From Lutimonas saemankumensis (GTDB lineage: Bacteria > Bacteroidota > Bacteroidia > Flavobacteriales > Flavobacteriaceae): DNA of 64,000 nt. Below are positions 63,447 through 64,000 of the stretch, piece by piece. A program made the position numbers and the translations under genes. How positions within the stretch are numbered: position 1 is the first letter of the stretch; each line of letters starts with the position of its first letter. Location: the NCBI RefSeq assembly GCF_020171465.1, contig NZ_JAIUZR010000004.1:868001-932000 (forward strand), read 5' to 3'. Below the pieces are notes generated by a model. It did no database searches. It saw nothing but the letters and a program-made list of their open reading frames with translations, and had not been told where the DNA came from.

Positions 63447-64000
63447 TCAATCGGGCATCAGACGAACAATTCCCAGCTGCTCCACTGAGACATAAATATA
63501 ACCGTCAGGTCCAATTTTGACTGTTCTTACACGTCCGAGGTCTTCCATCAGTTTTTCCTCAGAAACAACTGTGTTATTTTCAAGGCGAACCAGATTTAAA
63601 TATTGAAACTTAAGAGAGCCTACAAGAAGATGCCCTTTCCAGGAAGGATAGATATCGCTGTTTATAAAAGCCATTCCACTAGGCGCAATAGATGGGACCC
63701 AGTAATGAATAGGTTGTTCCATTCCGGGCATTGACGTTTTATCTGTGATTTCGCTACCGTCATAATTGATGCCGTAGGTAATCACAGGCCAGCCATAATT
63801 TTTTCCGGATTCGATGATATTAATTTCGTCCCCTCCCTGAGGCCCGTGTTCATGAATCCATATTTTTCCTGTATTCTTATGGAGAGCCATTCCCTGTGGG
63901 TTTCTGTGCCCGAAAGAATATACTGCCGCCTTAGAGCCTGGTTCGCTAACAAAGGGATTGTCAGAAGGAATACTTCCATCATCATTTAGCCGATAGATTT
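63447..64000 (-). CDS. PQQ-type sugar dehydrogenase (sorbosone/glucose dehydrogenase family), partial
   Basis: C-terminal 184 residues only; the start lies beyond the right window edge. Visible family segments: YSFGHRNPQGMALH, IWIHEHGPQGGDEINIIESGKNYGWPVITYG, PIHYWVPSIAPSGMAF and KGHLLVGSLKFQYLNLVRL, all part of the soluble-glucose-dehydrogenase six-bladed propeller. The reading frame ends VRLMPD. Related enzymes oxidise aldose sugars with PQQ in the periplasm; a signal peptide cannot be checked here. Confidence 0.88.
   Translation of the reverse strand, partial: IYRLNDDGSIPSDNPFVSEPGSKAAVYSFGHRNPQGMALHKNTGKIWIHEHGPQGGDEINIIESGKNYGWPVITYGINYDGSEITDKTSMPGMEQPIHYWVPSIAPSGMAFINSDIYPSWKGHLLVGSLKFQYLNLVRLENNTVVSEEKLMEDLGRVRTVKIGPDGYIYVSVEQLGIVRLMPD

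Overview
The window is a stretch of chromosome from a member of the Bacteroidota, most likely a marine flavobacterium (Flavobacteriaceae). The support is a gldH gliding lipoprotein gene, a complete MoxR-DUF58-BatA/B/C/D/E aerotolerance cluster, a PhoH-type PIN-ATPase, a DUF4254/GT9 pair, proteins with carboxypeptidase-regulatory domains, and a moderately AT-rich sequence with very short gaps between genes. Exact matches to the Bacteroidota -7 promoter element TAnnTTTG recur upstream of at least 14 genes. I see no tRNA, rRNA or CRISPR array. No gene-free stretch exceeds 300 bases; the longest (15483-15719) is about 240 bases and separates two divergent genes.

Layout. 1-5600 (minus): a tight operon ricT-gldH-PBP1A-acyl-CoA synthetase (cut by the left edge), followed by a small ferredoxin gene. 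6.2-9.8 kb: holB, hemolysin III, a GlsB-like membrane protein, trpS and a RidA-like gene. 9.9-15.5 kb (minus): alpha-L-fucosidase, aldo/keto reductase, pgk with a clear terminator, a carboxypeptidase-regulatory-domain protein and a zinc-ribbon protein. 15.7-21.4 kb (plus, apart from the minus-strand IS5-type transposase remnant at 16.7 kb): a short SSB, YjbQ, a large secreted Asp-box (VPS10/sortilin-like) protein and an AlkB-type membrane hydroxylase. 21.5-30.8 kb (minus): large MscS channel, tex, an ECF sigma / anti-sigma-like / beta-barrel operon, and metG. 31-40 kb: LD-carboxypeptidase and YraN, a TlpA-like thioredoxin, an SDR, a DUF4252 lipoprotein, PhoH and Mfd.

40.1-44.5 kb holds the most unusual part, a ferrous-iron locus. 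A DtxR/MntR-type regulator is followed, with overlapping or abutting reading frames, by a second DtxR-like protein that has an N-terminal membrane segment and a C-terminal FeoA domain, and then by a FeoB divided into a separate GTPase (254 aa) and a separate membrane permease (472 aa). A perfect inverted repeat, TTTAG-N6-CTAAA, lies just upstream of the promoter element of the first gene and is a candidate operator. 

44.6-49.2 kb carries an AddA/UvrD-like helicase-nuclease, cvpA and panB with a textbook terminator. 49.3-57.8 kb is the Bat operon: a MoxR ATPase, a DUF58 protein, two von Willebrand A membrane proteins, TPR proteins, and BatD and its smaller relative, thought to work together in the envelope. 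57.8-64 kb (minus) holds a methyltransferase, map, a heptosyltransferase-like GT9, DUF4254, a small HAD phosphatase, gpmI and the end of a PQQ-type sugar dehydrogenase.

Overall the region is mostly core and housekeeping. The points that most deserve a second look are the split and fused Feo system with its inverted repeats, several other perfect inverted repeats in promoters, the AlkB/Asp-box gene pair, and a tandem duplication that fills the intergenic space before the fucosidase gene.
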